From: Siphonodentalium dalli | Taxonomy: Eukaryota > Mollusca > Scaphopoda > Gadilida > Siphonodentaliidae | Assembly: GCA_032622095.1 (NCBI GenBank) | Contig: CP136063.1 | Location: 28,522,987 to 28,586,986 of the forward strand | Reading direction: 5' to 3' | DNA length: 64,000 bases | Shown here: positions 45,209 through 56,218 of the stretch, in pieces | Layout of the letters: each line of letters opens with the position of its first letter | How positions within the stretch are numbered: position 1 is the stretch's first letter | Translations under genes and position numbers: made by a program | Notes under the pieces: generated by a model | Databases searched by the model: none | Told to the model about the DNA's origin: nothing | The model's input: only the letters and a program-made list of their open reading frames with translations

Positions 45209-45399
45209 AGGATAACACATATCACACACAGGCGGCCACCCGCCCACTGCCTCCATCGGATATTTTCGTGTATTACTTTTTTTATTGGTCACGTAAGTCA
45301 CATGGGGCATACCAGATATTTTCTTGCCCGTCGATCATGTGTACATGGTTTGAGACTGTAGAAGGGTTAGCAGGAATTATTTTTATTTAGATAATCACA

Positions 45400-46280
45400 C
45401 AAAAAGTTAAATATATGGGAATGAAATTGCATACTTAGTTTACAGACCTTTTTAAGGCTTAACAGCGACCCGATATTTTTTTTAATTTGTAAGTAAAATA
45501 AGTATTGATTTTTATGACAAATAAATATGTTTGTCAAATAGCTCGGTATGGCTGGAAAGCAGATTATCGGGGATGATGGGGTCATCTTTTAAGATTATCA
45601 TTCTAAAAGAACATCTGGAAGCAGAAATGCATACCGATTTTACAATTGTTTTAACGCTTCTGGCAGTAACATGACATTTTTTCCGATTGCAAAATAAGTA
45701 TTGATTTTTTGACAAATGAGTATGGTTGTCAAATAGCTTTATAGGAATGGTTGGACAGCGGATTAGCAGGGGTGGTATTGGTCGAGATTCTTATACGAAA
45801 AGAAAATTTAGAAATAGAACTGCATACGTATTTCACAATTGTTTTAAGGCTTCTAACGTTGACATGGCATTTGTTTTTCGTTTGCAAAAAAAGTATCGAT
45901 TTTGTAACAAATAAGTATGGTTGTCTAATGGGTATGTTCTAATTCTGCATCCTTATTTTCTGCCTGGTTTATTAGGCCACGTTCACAAGTTAGACATAGG
46001 CTAATTATATCCCCTATACATCATATATCGGTTCTAAGTAGTTAATTACCTGACATTATTTACATAATAAGTATTGATTTTTCCTGACAAATATTGATGC
46101 GCGGTTATCAGACATATGTATATGGTCGGAGAGGCATTATCAGGGATGTTGGTCGAGATTACCACACCAAAACAACATTTGGGAATATAATTGCAATCGT
46201 TTTAAGAGTAAACAGCAACCCCACATTTTTTAATTTGTGAAATATGTATTTTTTTCCTGACAAATATATATGGTTATCAT
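45400..46280. repeat. diverged tandem repeat, about 180-195-bp unit, about 4 copies
   Basis: AAGTATTGATTTTT followed by GACAAAT and a GGTTGTCAAATAG block recurs near 45499, 45694, 45890, 46067 and 46245. Similarity between units is moderate, so this is an old array. No gene is seen. Confidence 0.65.
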
Positions 46281-46492
46281 ATATATAGTTGTCGTTTGTA
46301 GCATACAGTCCGAGAAGCCTGATTGTTATTGTTCAGTTCAACTCGATAAAAGGGACGAAATGATTGACAGTCGGTCGGTACAGACCTCACAGTGAATGTC
46401 ACAGCGCGCCTGCGCAATAGATATTTTGAGTCCTATGCGCATGTGTAAGCCAAAAACCATACTTATTTTACAACCATACTAATATTTTAGAA

Positions 46493-47550
46493 CACCGGTT
46501 CAGCGTCACAAACTCGAGAGTAATCTCGTCGTATAACTCTCCCCCGATCTATGTCTATTTTGGTGGACAGGGGATGACACCATCTATATTAAGTTGCAGT
46601 CTATTTAGAAACCGACGTTGTGTGTTATTATGGATTAACCCTTATACAGAACAAACACTTACTTGACTAAGGCACAAGCCCAGTAAACGATGGTTTACCA
46701 GGCTTTACTCTGTGCCAGTTAAGGTAAAGGTATATATAAATATAGAATATCTGGGAGTTTGGACAAGGAAACACAAAGGAATCGTGAATTAAATGAATGG
46801 TAATATAAAATGCTACTTGAAGACAGAGATATCGAGAATGAATACTGGTTAGCAGCCTAAAATTCATATTTATTATTTTATACCCACGCAACTATTTCAA
46901 ATCTGTTATTTAAAGAGATAATCCAAATTCAAATGTGTATTATCTCTTTGTAAACGTATTATATAGTTACCAGGGTATAAAATATTAGAATTGTGGAATA
47001 AAACATTACAACCAATCAATCTGGGGCATTGGACGTGGATTATCTCTTTGTAAACATGTTTTATGTAGTTACCGGGGTATAACATATTAGACCTGAATCG
47101 AAGACTCCTGTCCAGAAATGCTTTTATCGATTAATAATAATTTTATTTCGATTATGTTCTAGTCTAAAAAGGTGTAGTTGTTTAGCCAAGAAACAAGAGA
47201 CCATAAGTTTAATTGTACAATTTTGTCACAAATAAACGTTAATGGGACATTTGACTTTCGGTGCTTAGCCATAGGAAGAGCCCAGTGCTCTATATCACAA
47301 TATGGTATCATCCGAATGGTATTTTCTAAAAATGGACGGTCCCAATTAAATATTCGAAATAAAATCAATATTAATTGACAGAAGCCTTTCCGGACAGGGG
47401 TCTTCAGTTCATATTTATTATTTTATACCCACGCAACTATTTAAAATTTGTTATTTAAAGAAATAATCCATCCTTAATTCATAGAAGCCTTTCCTGACAA
47501 GGGTTTTCAGTTCATATTTATTATCATATTGATGGATATATTTCGAATTG
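46493..47550 (+). repeat. segmental copy of 20.76-22.4 kb, MITE-free
   Basis: Collinear with 20760-22400 but lacking MITE E and the terminal-arm expansion. It starts with the dispersed repeat (copy 3, 46493-46634) and a single TTAA at 46635-46638. It continues through the CAGTAAACGATGGTTTACC block and the old MITE subfamily member (about 47035-47475). Confidence 0.85.
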
Positions 47551-47573
47551 CGAATGAATAGAAACACGCCTTG

Positions 47574-47965
47574 CCTTGTTCAGCAGAATATCAATTTAAA
47601 CGAGTTTTCCAACTTCGACAATGTTATCTCACCTCAAAGTTGTAAAACTCGTTTAAATGGAAATTCTGCTGATTTAACAAGGTAATGAGTGTTTCTATGA
47701 CATCCGAAAGTCAAAATATACGTGATAATTCCGTTTACCCGACCACAATCGGCGTGATGTGTAAGAAATTCAACATCACCACGGGTTGGGGCGTCACCTA
47801 TAATTGTCTATCCTTCTATTTTATTGTTTAGTATATATTTTTAAAATATTTTTCTACAAGTTCCCGGTGTATAAATCATGTTGCGAAAGAGATAATCCCT
47901 CTTTTAAAAAGTCACTTCACATAGTATATTTCTACCGTGGGACATACACGATAAGCATAATACAC
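47574..47965. repeat. foldback copy 2 and flank
   Basis: The 109-bp foldback (47574-47682) and about 280 bp of following sequence match 24420-24960, with one of the tandem blocks. The match ends near 47965. Confidence 0.75.
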
Positions 47966-48270
47966 GCAGCAACATTTCGTTTAAACTAAGAATATTTAGC
48001 CAATATATAGCACCATGAACAGAGGAGCACCTGGAAATTTCTTTGAAACATCTGTACCTTCATGGAGATATGATAGCCAGGTGTCCTCGAGATCTTAGTC
48101 CAACCCACTAGATTGATTGATACATATCAATATGTAAAACCCAGTTATCATATTTTATCGAACTAATGTGTTTATGATGTTCATGTATCATATTATAATG
48201 TCTAATGTATACGCAGTTGTAAATAAATAAATACTTCATTATTGGTGGAACGGATTAATCGCGATAAACA
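47966..48270 (+). mobile_element. possible LINE 3' end
   Basis: A short coding-like piece (APGNFFETSVPSWRYDSQ) ends in a stop. It is followed by AT-rich sequence and a TAAATAAATAAATAC tail, as in some LINE 3' ends. No RT is attached, so this is tentative. Confidence 0.35.
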
Positions 48271-48430
48271 GAATGACATGTTTTATATAGTTACCGGGGT
48301 ATAAAATATTAGATTTGAATTGAAGACTCCTGTCCGGAAATGCTTCTATCGATTACTATTAATTTTATTTCGAATATTTTCTGATCTAAAAATGTGTATT
48401 TGTTCAGCTAACGAACAATAGTGTTTACTG

Positions 48431-49725
48431 ATTGATTGATTGATTTATTTATTGCATAAGTCACATAACAGTGAAACAAGCAAAACATATGTTCACTATG
48501 TACACAACTTTGAATATCACATTAATCATTGTTCATTTCATATACACAGCAGTAATTAAATTAGATTACACAATAATAGGCGATAAACTTAACAAGTATG
48601 ATAATTACATGTGTTCACCCATAACAATAAATGATTTCGATTATATAGTATAAGACACCTTCTTTAAGGCACACCTTAGGAATATGCATAGTCTTTTTAT
48701 GAGGCTTATATTTTGAAGAGATAGGAGACCATGGAATTTCTCTCTCGTATGGTTCTTCCAAAAGTACTCAGGGATATATTGTTTTCTGATTTCATCCAAA
48801 TGACTGCATATAATAACTAAATGGTAATCGTCTCCTAAATATTCTCCACATATGGTGCATATCCTATTGTCATTACCATTCTGAGATTTCTTCCATCTTG
48901 CGCACTCTATAGGCAGTTTATGATTTGCAGTTCTGAGCTTCAAGAGGTATATCGATATATTAGACGGCAAAATCTTCAAGTAATTTGGGTAACCGTAGTC
49001 AGTTTTAAAGGGGTACTGTACCCAAGATGTTGTTGTTGGTTTCTATAATCCCCGAGTCGGAGAATAAGGTAACAACTTTTCCATTTTTTGAAAGTCTGTT
49101 GAGTACGAAGTATTGTTACGGATGGCAAATTTACCGGAATGCAAAAATACAAATTGTCGTTGTCGAGTAATTTTTGTACAGTTTTCAACCAAATGAATCA
49201 AATAAACATTATATTATATGCTTAGCAGTCCCACATACTCATTTAAGTTAGTGTATGGTCACTAGTCAATGAGTGGCTTGGGTTTTCTCCCCGTATAAGC
49301 ATAATGTTTCAAACGATCGTGTGTGCAATTGTTTTATTAATCCAGTATCCCTCAATTATAATTTGATTACGTTTTGTACACGGAAATTCCAATTTTAAGA
49401 GACGCCATTTTATGGCTGGAGCCATAAAATCAATTTATATTAAATTATTAACTTTTAAATTATTAAATTTTAAGATAGCCTATTAACCTGAGCGTTTACA
49501 GAATACATCTTCGACTCAAATTACTTATATTTCTATATAGTATCGATAATAGATCGTTGTTATCACCGGGAATTTAATGAAAATGGCGTACATTACCCCT
49601 TTAATAAAGCTATAAAATTGGCCCCTCGATGAAGCAGATGTGTTTATGTCAACGAGTAGTGCGTCCCAATGACGTTGTTTGAGAATAGTTTTTGCATTTC
49701 TCAGTTCAATAGCGGTCAGGCCCGT
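48431..49725 (-). mobile_element. 5'-truncated LINE 3' end, inserted in a MITE
   Basis: On the minus strand it encodes the end of a LINE ORF2: LTAIELRNAKTILKQRHWD, SASSRGQFYSFIKTDYGYPN, LKILPSNISIYLLKLRTANH and a Cys/His knuckle CTICGEYLGDDYHLVIICSH. It stops at 48641. The 3' tail ends in (TCAA)n at 48431-48446. The reading frame is continuous once the TTAA element at 49009-49600 is set aside. This clade differs from both larger LINEs in the window. It is 5'-truncated, as is usual for LINE copies. Confidence 0.8.
49009..49600. mobile_element. second TTAA-target MITE family, 592 bp
   Basis: Flanked by TTAA (49005-49008 and 49601-49604). The ends are AGGGGTA-x-TGTAC and its complement. Removing it with one TTAA restores the LINE frame exactly (FIKTDYGYP), which fixes the boundaries. 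It is unrelated to the 520-bp family apart from the target choice and has no transposase. Confidence 0.85.
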
Positions 49726-50084
49726 CTGTTAACCAGAAGAGACCAGAAATTTTATTGTACAATTTTGTCACAAATAAACGTTAGTAATACTTATTTTCGC
49801 TTATATATGTGGAACACAACAATACAAACAAACAATCTGGGACATTTGACTTCGAAACAGCCCAGTGCTCTATATCGCAATATGGTATCATCATAATGGT
49901 CTGTTCTAAAATTGACACATAAACGGTTCAGATTTAATATTCGAAATAAAATCAATATTAATTGATAGAAGCTTTTTCGGACAGGTGTCTTCTGATCCTA
50001 TATATTATTTTATACCCACGCAACTATTTAAAATTTGTTATTTAAAGAAATAATCCATCTTTCATTGATAGAAGCCTTTCCTGA

Positions 50085-50839
50085 CAAGGGTTTAAAGTTC
50101 ATATTTATTATCACATTGATCGATATATTTCGAATTGCGAATGAATAGAAACACGCCTTGCCTTGTTCAGCAGAATATCCATTTAAACGAGTTTTTCCAA
50201 CTTCGACAATGTTATCTCACCTCAAAGTTGTAAAACTCGTTTAAATGGAAATTCTGCTGATTTAACAAGGTAATGAGTGTTTCCATCACATTCGAAAGTC
50301 AAAATATACGCCATAATGCCGTTTACCCAACCACAATCGGCGTGATGTGTAAGAGATTCAACGCTGCCACGTGTTGGGTGTCACCTATAATTGTCTATCC
50401 TTCTATTTTATTCTTTAGTATATTTAAAAAATATTTTTCTACAAGTTCCCGGTGTATAAATCGTGTTGCGGAAGAGATAATCCCTTTTTTTAAAACTCAC
50501 TTCACATATTATATTTCTACCAGAGGGACATACACGATAAGCATAATACACGACAATTCTTTCCTAAGAGATATATTTGTCGTCAAGCCAATGACCACCA
50601 AGAAATCGCTTGTTTTTAAAACTATTCCTAAGAATTTAATGACTTTAGGTGAATAATATGTTATGTACCCAAAATGATAGACATTTTCTGATTCAAAATG
50701 CAAAAACATCACTGGAAACGTTTCATAGAAACCTATTTTTTTTATTGTTGATGATGCTACTGAACATGTTGAAAAGAAGAACAAGTATGTATCTTTTTGA
50801 AGTACTTTTCGGAACACATGTACCCTCGAGTCCAAACGC
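50085..50839. repeat. 3' flank of the large gene, duplicated at 24.37-25.24 kb
   Basis: Contains foldback copy 3 (50161-50270) and sequence collinear with 24529-25240. It forms the immediate downstream region of the minus-strand gene. Confidence 0.8.
50741..50746 (-). promoter_or_regulatory. candidate polyadenylation signal
   Basis: AATAAA on the minus strand about 94 bases after the stop codon of the large gene. The same hexamer is kept at the duplicated locus near 25140. Confidence 0.5.
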
Positions 50840-53800
50840 CTAAACGGGTTCCTGTTTCACATCGATATCCAGAGCATTGTCCCAAACAACGACTGGCGAA
50901 CAAACCTGGTTTACACGACAACAGTTTATACCTGGATCATTACAACGGGTGTTGCTAACTGTAGTTAGAATTGTATCAGATTTCCCTTTGTATTTTAACA
51001 TGCAACGAGTGTCATGTGTATCATTACCGACTTCAATTCGGTTAACTGTCGCATCACTATTCTGGTTTGTCTGCGGTTTATACTGTACACCAGATTCCTC
51101 ACTTTCATTCTCAATTTTTATCTTCGTTCCACAATAGGTCGAACCCGAATTGAGATTACCACCACCAGAAAAGTTTTGTGTATCGGCCCACTCACGTGAT
51201 TCGTACCCATTAAGGTGTTCCTCGGGTGCATCGTCGGTGACGTCATGAATGTCAGCTAATAAACGACCATCGAGGGACACAGTTTCCGGCTTCATATCAA
51301 CATCATCACACTGACCTGTGTCTGTGGTAAATACGACAACAGAGTCACGTGGTATAACTGTGTCGGTGACGTCATGAATGTCAGCTAATAAACCACCATC
51401 GAGGTACACAGTTTCCGGCTTCATATCAACATCATCACACTGAGCTGTGTCTGTGGTAAATACTACATCAGAGTCACGTGGTATAACTGTGTCGTTGTAT
51501 GTTGTGAATTCTTCAGCAGCATCCTGTGGTATAAGCATTCCCGTCTGTTTAGTTTCGAATATTCCTGTCTCGGGCTGAGAAACATCAAGTGAATGCACAT
51601 TGGCATTAGGGGAGAACAGCAAGTTCAACATTGTGTGAGTTGAATTAAGACGTGATGCCAGGTTTAAATGTGTTGTGCCCACACCACGCTCAGGTCCAAA
51701 GAAAAACTCAAGGTATTTCCACGCGGGTTGGGGTGTATTCTGAAAGTCATTGATAAACTTTCTTTCTAAACTCCTCGTGTAGCGAGCGACTGGAAACATG
51801 TGTATGTGATGCTTAAGGTGTAGACCCCACTCACTGATATTGACTGATCCGTGTCCACATATGCCACAGAAGATTAGTCCAGAGCCAGTCTCCACGTTAA
51901 CACCAAACATCGGGCGAATCAGATCGGTTAAACGGCAGACATCGAGACGGGGACGCATGCGCGGGGGCAGCATAGTCTCTCTGGTTAGACTTCCTGGTAA
52001 TTCGACAGGATATTTGGCATCAAGAGCAAAAAATATCGTTCTGCGTTTTCGGCGAATTGATAATAACCTTTCAAGTTTGTGTCCAGGCAATACAGAATCT
52101 AGCTTCATGTTGGTGAAGAAAAACGAGAGTGTGTGTGCAGGTGTCTGCTTTCTTGTGGAATACATATCACAAAATATATGATTTTTGAGTTTAGCTGACA
52201 TTTTTGCAGATCCAGATGGCCAGTTCCCATGAGAAAGACTGTGGTCAATGCTTAGACAATGCATATTATTTGTTATGGTGCAGAGAAAATAACTTGGTCC
52301 GCTGATATCGAATATTACACAGTGATTGAGAGTGGAGCGGGCATGACTGTTATCAAACACGTGCTTTAACATTGTAGTGGGCACCTCTCCGTGAACTAAA
52401 TCCATGCCAGATATGGGGATAAATGTCTCACATTGATCACAGAATAGAACCTGAATGTCACCTGAGAACCAGTCAGAACAGTGGTCGCTATCCTTCGTTT
52501 GCCAAAAATGGAGAATAAGGTCTATCATGGAGGATTGAACCTTGCCGCATAATGCGCATTTCACATCAATGTAAGACACTGTATGCATCATCTTACAAAG
52601 TCTAAACATCACTTCTCCAAGTTGATTAATCCTTGAAAAGAGATCGCCATTCATATCAAAGGGTCGGATTGCGGATTTGCGGATCGACTCCAGTTGTCCC
52701 CCTATATTGCCAGTTTTAATTGATGCTTCTGGCATTGCGACCGCAGTATTCACGGTTTCAGGCTGTATCGACTTCAGTTTTCCCACTTGATTGGCAGATT
52801 GAGTTGATGCTAGTGGCATGGCGATCACACTATTAATGGTTTGAGGGTGTATCGACTTCAGTTTTCCCACTTGATTGGTAGATTGAGTTGATGCTAGTGG
52901 CATAGCGACCACACTATTAACAGTTTGAGGGTGTATCGACTTCAGTTTTCCCACTTGATTGGCAGATTGAGTTGATGCTAGTGGCATAGCGACCGTATTA
53001 ATAGTTTTAGGCGGCATAAACTTCGGCGGATCTATAATATTAACGGTTTGAGACTGCATCAACTTCATTCGGGAGTGGGTATAAGCAGACTCACGTGGTT
53101 GGCACTTCCTTTCACTATCCAAGTCTGTGTTTGTAACCGGTCCGTATTCATCATCACCAGCACTCTGCGATATAGTTACTTGTGGAAAATTAACATCGAA
53201 AACAAATCGACTGGATTGTGGGGAAAATATGAGATTGAGAATAGTTTGCACCGCAATTAAACCAGTCGTAAAGTGGGTCGGTTCTTGTAGTTTTCTAAAG
53301 ATGCTGCCGTCGATGAAACAACGACGAAGTATGGCCCATGCGGGAATCGTATCGAATTTAAGTTCCTTTACAAGTTCAGTTTCTTTCCATATGGAAGTTT
53401 GAACGAGTGGAAACAGATGTATATGTCCCTTCAAATGTAAGCCCCATTTACTAACGCTCTGGAATCCGTTCTTGCAAATTCCACAAAACAAACGAGCCGA
53501 CCCAGTCAAAATGTTTAGCCCGACAATTGGAAGAAATAACATATCGATCGTGCTTGAAAATTGAAGGCATTGAATGACCTTGTCCGATAACACGGTATCG
53601 GAAGAAAGACTTTCAGATATTTCGACTATCCTATCTGTAGAATTGGCTGCAAACATCAAAGTCTTGCATTCTCGGTTCAAAGACTTCTTGAAATAATCCT
53701 GAATATTTTGGACGAATGTTGTGCTAATTTTCATGCATTTACACAAAGAGGATAGTCTGTCTTTCAATGGAAGAGAACAGTTACAGTTATATATATCTTC

Positions 53801-56218
53801 AAAGATGTGAATTCTTAGTACATGGTTCCATTCTACCCGCGTAGCACTCACCCAATTTCCGACCGATATACTCGCATTCACAGATAAACAGTTGTTCGGG
53901 CTCATCGTATGCAAAAGAATGTATGTGGGGCCGTTGATACCGAAAGAGACACAGCCATTCGACACACCACCAGCATGGTCGCGAACAATATGGTTCACAA
54001 TATGTTCTGAGAACTGTTTCTCATAGATATTAGCGTTCCATGTCGGATAGAAATATTCGCATTTGCCGCAGTAAAACAGGCCTATTTCGTTCGTACTATT
54101 CAGCCATTCCGCACAATGGCTCCTGCTGTTTTCCCACATATGACCAAGAAGAGAGGTAGCCGAGGTCGTTTCATGTTTACACACACCACAGTGTAAAGAT
54201 AGGACAGACTCTTCTTGTGTGTGATTGTACGTGTATAAAGTAACAACAAGCTGTCCTAATGCGCGCATTTTAAGTGTCAATTCGTCGTCCATCTCCACGG
54301 ATGACTGTAGAGTGAGAATGGTGTTCCACTGTTTAGTACCCTCACTGCTGTTCGTAATTGGGCACGCTATGATATTCTGACAATCACGTTTGTGATCGCC
54401 GCAAACAGTCACGGGAACCATGCCATGTTCCGTTTGCCCAGCCTTGTCGGCACTCACCAAGGATGATCTAGCAATGCATGAAGACACGTGCAAACTGATA
54501 CATCGGTCGTTCATTGGTTCTGTGGTGTTCATGCTGTTACACAATGTATCGGTTCGTTTAGTTAAAACAGGAACAGCATCATTGGTGAGTGTAGACAAAG
54601 GAACGTAAATAACATGTTCAGTTGCTCCTGTTGCGAATAGTGCATTCAAAACATGTCTTGCGGTAGCCAAACCTACAACATAGTTAGCTGCACAAGATGT
54701 GTAAGCGCGAGTTTCGAAGAATCTCTCTAATTGCTTCCAAATTGGGAGTGGTGAAGAAATCGCCATGGATAAAAAACGGTTTCCGGAAGTTGTAAGACGA
54801 CCTGCTGGAAACATATGGATATGTTCCCCCAGATGGAGTCCCCACTTACTGATATTGGTGAATCCCAAGCGACAAATGCCACAATACACACGAATCGAGC
54901 CTGTTAAAGAATCTACTCCAATCACCGGATGAGTAAGTCTTTTCATCCGGCTTACTAGTTTTGTCCGGACAAGCGTACACGGTAACTGGCCTCTTAAGAT
55001 AGTGTAAGGTTGATTCGTAAACACAAAGTCATTGTCACATGTGGACACAATTATGTAGCGCGATCCTTGTTCGGTAAACCGTTTAACTATGACATCGACA
55101 GAGAGCCCTAGAGTCGAACTTAGTTTCAAACAGGTCGTTGAAAATATAAGTCGATGAACAGCAAAATTATTCCCGTCATGTTTATCTTTTAAAAGTCCAC
55201 ACATCGGACATGACAGACACGAGAAAACGTCGGCGAATATATGTTTCTTGGCATGTACATCTGATGTATTGTATGACAATGCAGGCCAGTTACCCAGGGA
55301 CATGCTTGTGTCGATAATCAGATGATCAGGAGATCTGGATATCTGCAGTAATGTGTAAACAGGACCATCAGCATCGAAACATATGCATGAGTCTGGAGTA
55401 TTTCCGTCTAGTACGTGCATTGCGAGATGTTTCACAATACTAGATGAAAACTTCGACGTTAAGAGATTAGTGTCGCTTGTCGGAAGATATACATAGCATT
55501 GACTGCAGTAAAACAATTGAATCGGGCCACTCTCCCATCCCAAGCAATGCGTGAACCTTTGAATCCACATATGGTCAATAAGACGGTTCACATTCTTCCA
55601 ACAGTGATGACAAATCCCACAATGGAATACTCCGCCGCGGATAGATTCCACTCTACGTATTAGTTTCGCCAGGTTGGAGATTCTAGCTGGATCACGGGCG
55701 CCTGATTTCACCGTACAACTATTAGTGGCAGATTTTAATGCATCCTTCTGTATATTCGGTTCCCCAGAGGCAGTTAGTTCACATGCTAGATCAGGGTTGT
55801 GTGTAAATGGTTCATCAGATGAAGTCAGTTCACATGCTAGATCCCGGTTCTGTGTAAATGTTTCCCCAGAGGCAGTTAGTTCACGTGCTAGATCCGGGTT
55901 GTGTGTAAATGGTTCCCCAGAGACAGTCAGCTCACATGCTAGATCCGGGTTGTGTGTGAATGGTTCACCAGAGACAGTCAGTTCACATGCTAGATCCGGG
56001 TTGTGTGTGAATGGTTCACCAGAGACAGTCAGTTCACATGCTAGATCCGAGGTGTGTGTAAATGTAGCGCTGTACTCTTCTCTAACGACTCCGATATTTT
56101 CCACGATACCACATGTGCTTCCTTGTTCAGTGTACGATCCTGATGTCTCACATGAATCGTCCGATATCCTTCTCGTCTTGGGTGGGCGTGAATCGATACC
56201 ATGTTCATTCATTTGCAT
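50840..56218 (-). CDS. three-module zinc-ligand protein, novel family
   Basis: An uninterrupted frame of 1792 codons. The open frame reaches a little further, but an in-frame TGA lies just upstream, and the first ATG is at 56218 (MQMNEHGIDSRPPKTRR). Numbering from there: residues 53-154, six 17-residue repeats (FTHNPDLACELTVSGEP); 183-541, 651-1012 and 1197-1550, three modules; 1073-1179, repeats of about 30 residues (VAMPLASTQSANQVGKLKSI); 1576-1661, a 43-residue duplication (DTVIPRDSxVVFTTDT). Each module has C-x2-C-x12-H-x7/8-H, then C-x2-C-x22-H-x3-5-H, a GPxY...LS.GNW block, HIFxD, a TGS segment, and CGIC-x12-HLxxHIHxFP (C2H2 spacing). IKIE (about 1700) and VKQE at the C-terminus fit sumoylation sites. 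There is no signal peptide or membrane segment. A nuclear nucleic-acid-binding role is plausible but inferred. I do not recognise the family. Confidence 0.85.
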   Translation of the reverse strand: MQMNEHGIDSRPPKTRRISDDSCETSGSYTEQGSTCGIVENIGVVREEYSATFTHTSDLACELTVSGEPFTHNPDLACELTVSGEPFTHNPDLACELTVSGEPFTHNPDLARELTASGETFTQNRDLACELTSSDEPFTHNPDLACELTASGEPNIQKDALKSATNSCTVKSGARDPARISNLAKLIRRVESIRGGVFHCGICHHCWKNVNRLIDHMWIQRFTHCLGWESGPIQLFYCSQCYVYLPTSDTNLLTSKFSSSIVKHLAMHVLDGNTPDSCICFDADGPVYTLLQISRSPDHLIIDTSMSLGNWPALSYNTSDVHAKKHIFADVFSCLSCPMCGLLKDKHDGNNFAVHRLIFSTTCLKLSSTLGLSVDVIVKRFTEQGSRYIIVSTCDNDFVFTNQPYTILRGQLPCTLVRTKLVSRMKRLTHPVIGVDSLTGSIRVYCGICRLGFTNISKWGLHLGEHIHMFPAGRLTTSGNRFLSMAISSPLPIWKQLERFFETRAYTSCAANYVVGLATARHVLNALFATGATEHVIYVPLSTLTNDAVPVLTKRTDTLCNSMNTTEPMNDRCISLHVSSCIARSSLVSADKAGQTEHGMVPVTVCGDHKRDCQNIIACPITNSSEGTKQWNTILTLQSSVEMDDELTLKMRALGQLVVTLYTYNHTQEESVLSLHCGVCKHETTSATSLLGHMWENSRSHCAEWLNSTNEIGLFYCGKCEYFYPTWNANIYEKQFSEHIVNHIVRDHAGGVSNGCVSFGINGPTYILLHTMSPNNCLSVNASISVGNWVSATRVEWNHVLRIHIFEDIYNCNCSLPLKDRLSSLCKCMKISTTFVQNIQDYFKKSLNRECKTLMFAANSTDRIVEISESLSSDTVLSDKVIQCLQFSSTIDMLFLPIVGLNILTGSARLFCGICKNGFQSVSKWGLHLKGHIHLFPLVQTSIWKETELVKELKFDTIPAWAILRRCFIDGSIFRKLQEPTHFTTGLIAVQTILNLIFSPQSSRFVFDVNFPQVTISQSAGDDEYGPVTNTDLDSERKCQPRESAYTHSRMKLMQSQTVNIIDPPKFMPPKTINTVAMPLASTQSANQVGKLKSIHPQTVNSVVAMPLASTQSTNQVGKLKSIHPQTINSVIAMPLASTQSANQVGKLKSIQPETVNTAVAMPEASIKTGNIGGQLESIRKSAIRPFDMNGDLFSRINQLGEVMFRLCKMMHTVSYIDVKCALCGKVQSSMIDLILHFWQTKDSDHCSDWFSGDIQVLFCDQCETFIPISGMDLVHGEVPTTMLKHVFDNSHARSTLNHCVIFDISGPSYFLCTITNNMHCLSIDHSLSHGNWPSGSAKMSAKLKNHIFCDMYSTRKQTPAHTLSFFFTNMKLDSVLPGHKLERLLSIRRKRRTIFFALDAKYPVELPGSLTRETMLPPRMRPRLDVCRLTDLIRPMFGVNVETGSGLIFCGICGHGSVNISEWGLHLKHHIHMFPVARYTRSLERKFINDFQNTPQPAWKYLEFFFGPERGVGTTHLNLASRLNSTHTMLNLLFSPNANVHSLDVSQPETGIFETKQTGMLIPQDAAEEFTTYNDTVIPRDSDVVFTTDTAQCDDVDMKPETVYLDGGLLADIHDVTDTVIPRDSVVVFTTDTGQCDDVDMKPETVSLDGRLLADIHDVTDDAPEEHLNGYESREWADTQNFSGGGNLNSGSTYCGTKIKIENESEESGVQYKPQTNQNSDATVNRIEVGNDTHDTRCMLKYKGKSDTILTTVSNTRCNDPGINCCRVNQVCSPVVVWDNALDIDVKQEPV

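Larger units (their letters stand above)
48273..50060 (+). mobile_element. old TTAA-type MITE, split by a LINE fragment
   Basis: The left half (48273-48430) ends within GTTTACTG. The right half (49726-50060) resumes with CTGTTAACCAGAAGAGACC, the next sequence in the family consensus. Between them lies a 1.3-kb LINE fragment. The outermost termini are partly lost. Confidence 0.8.
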
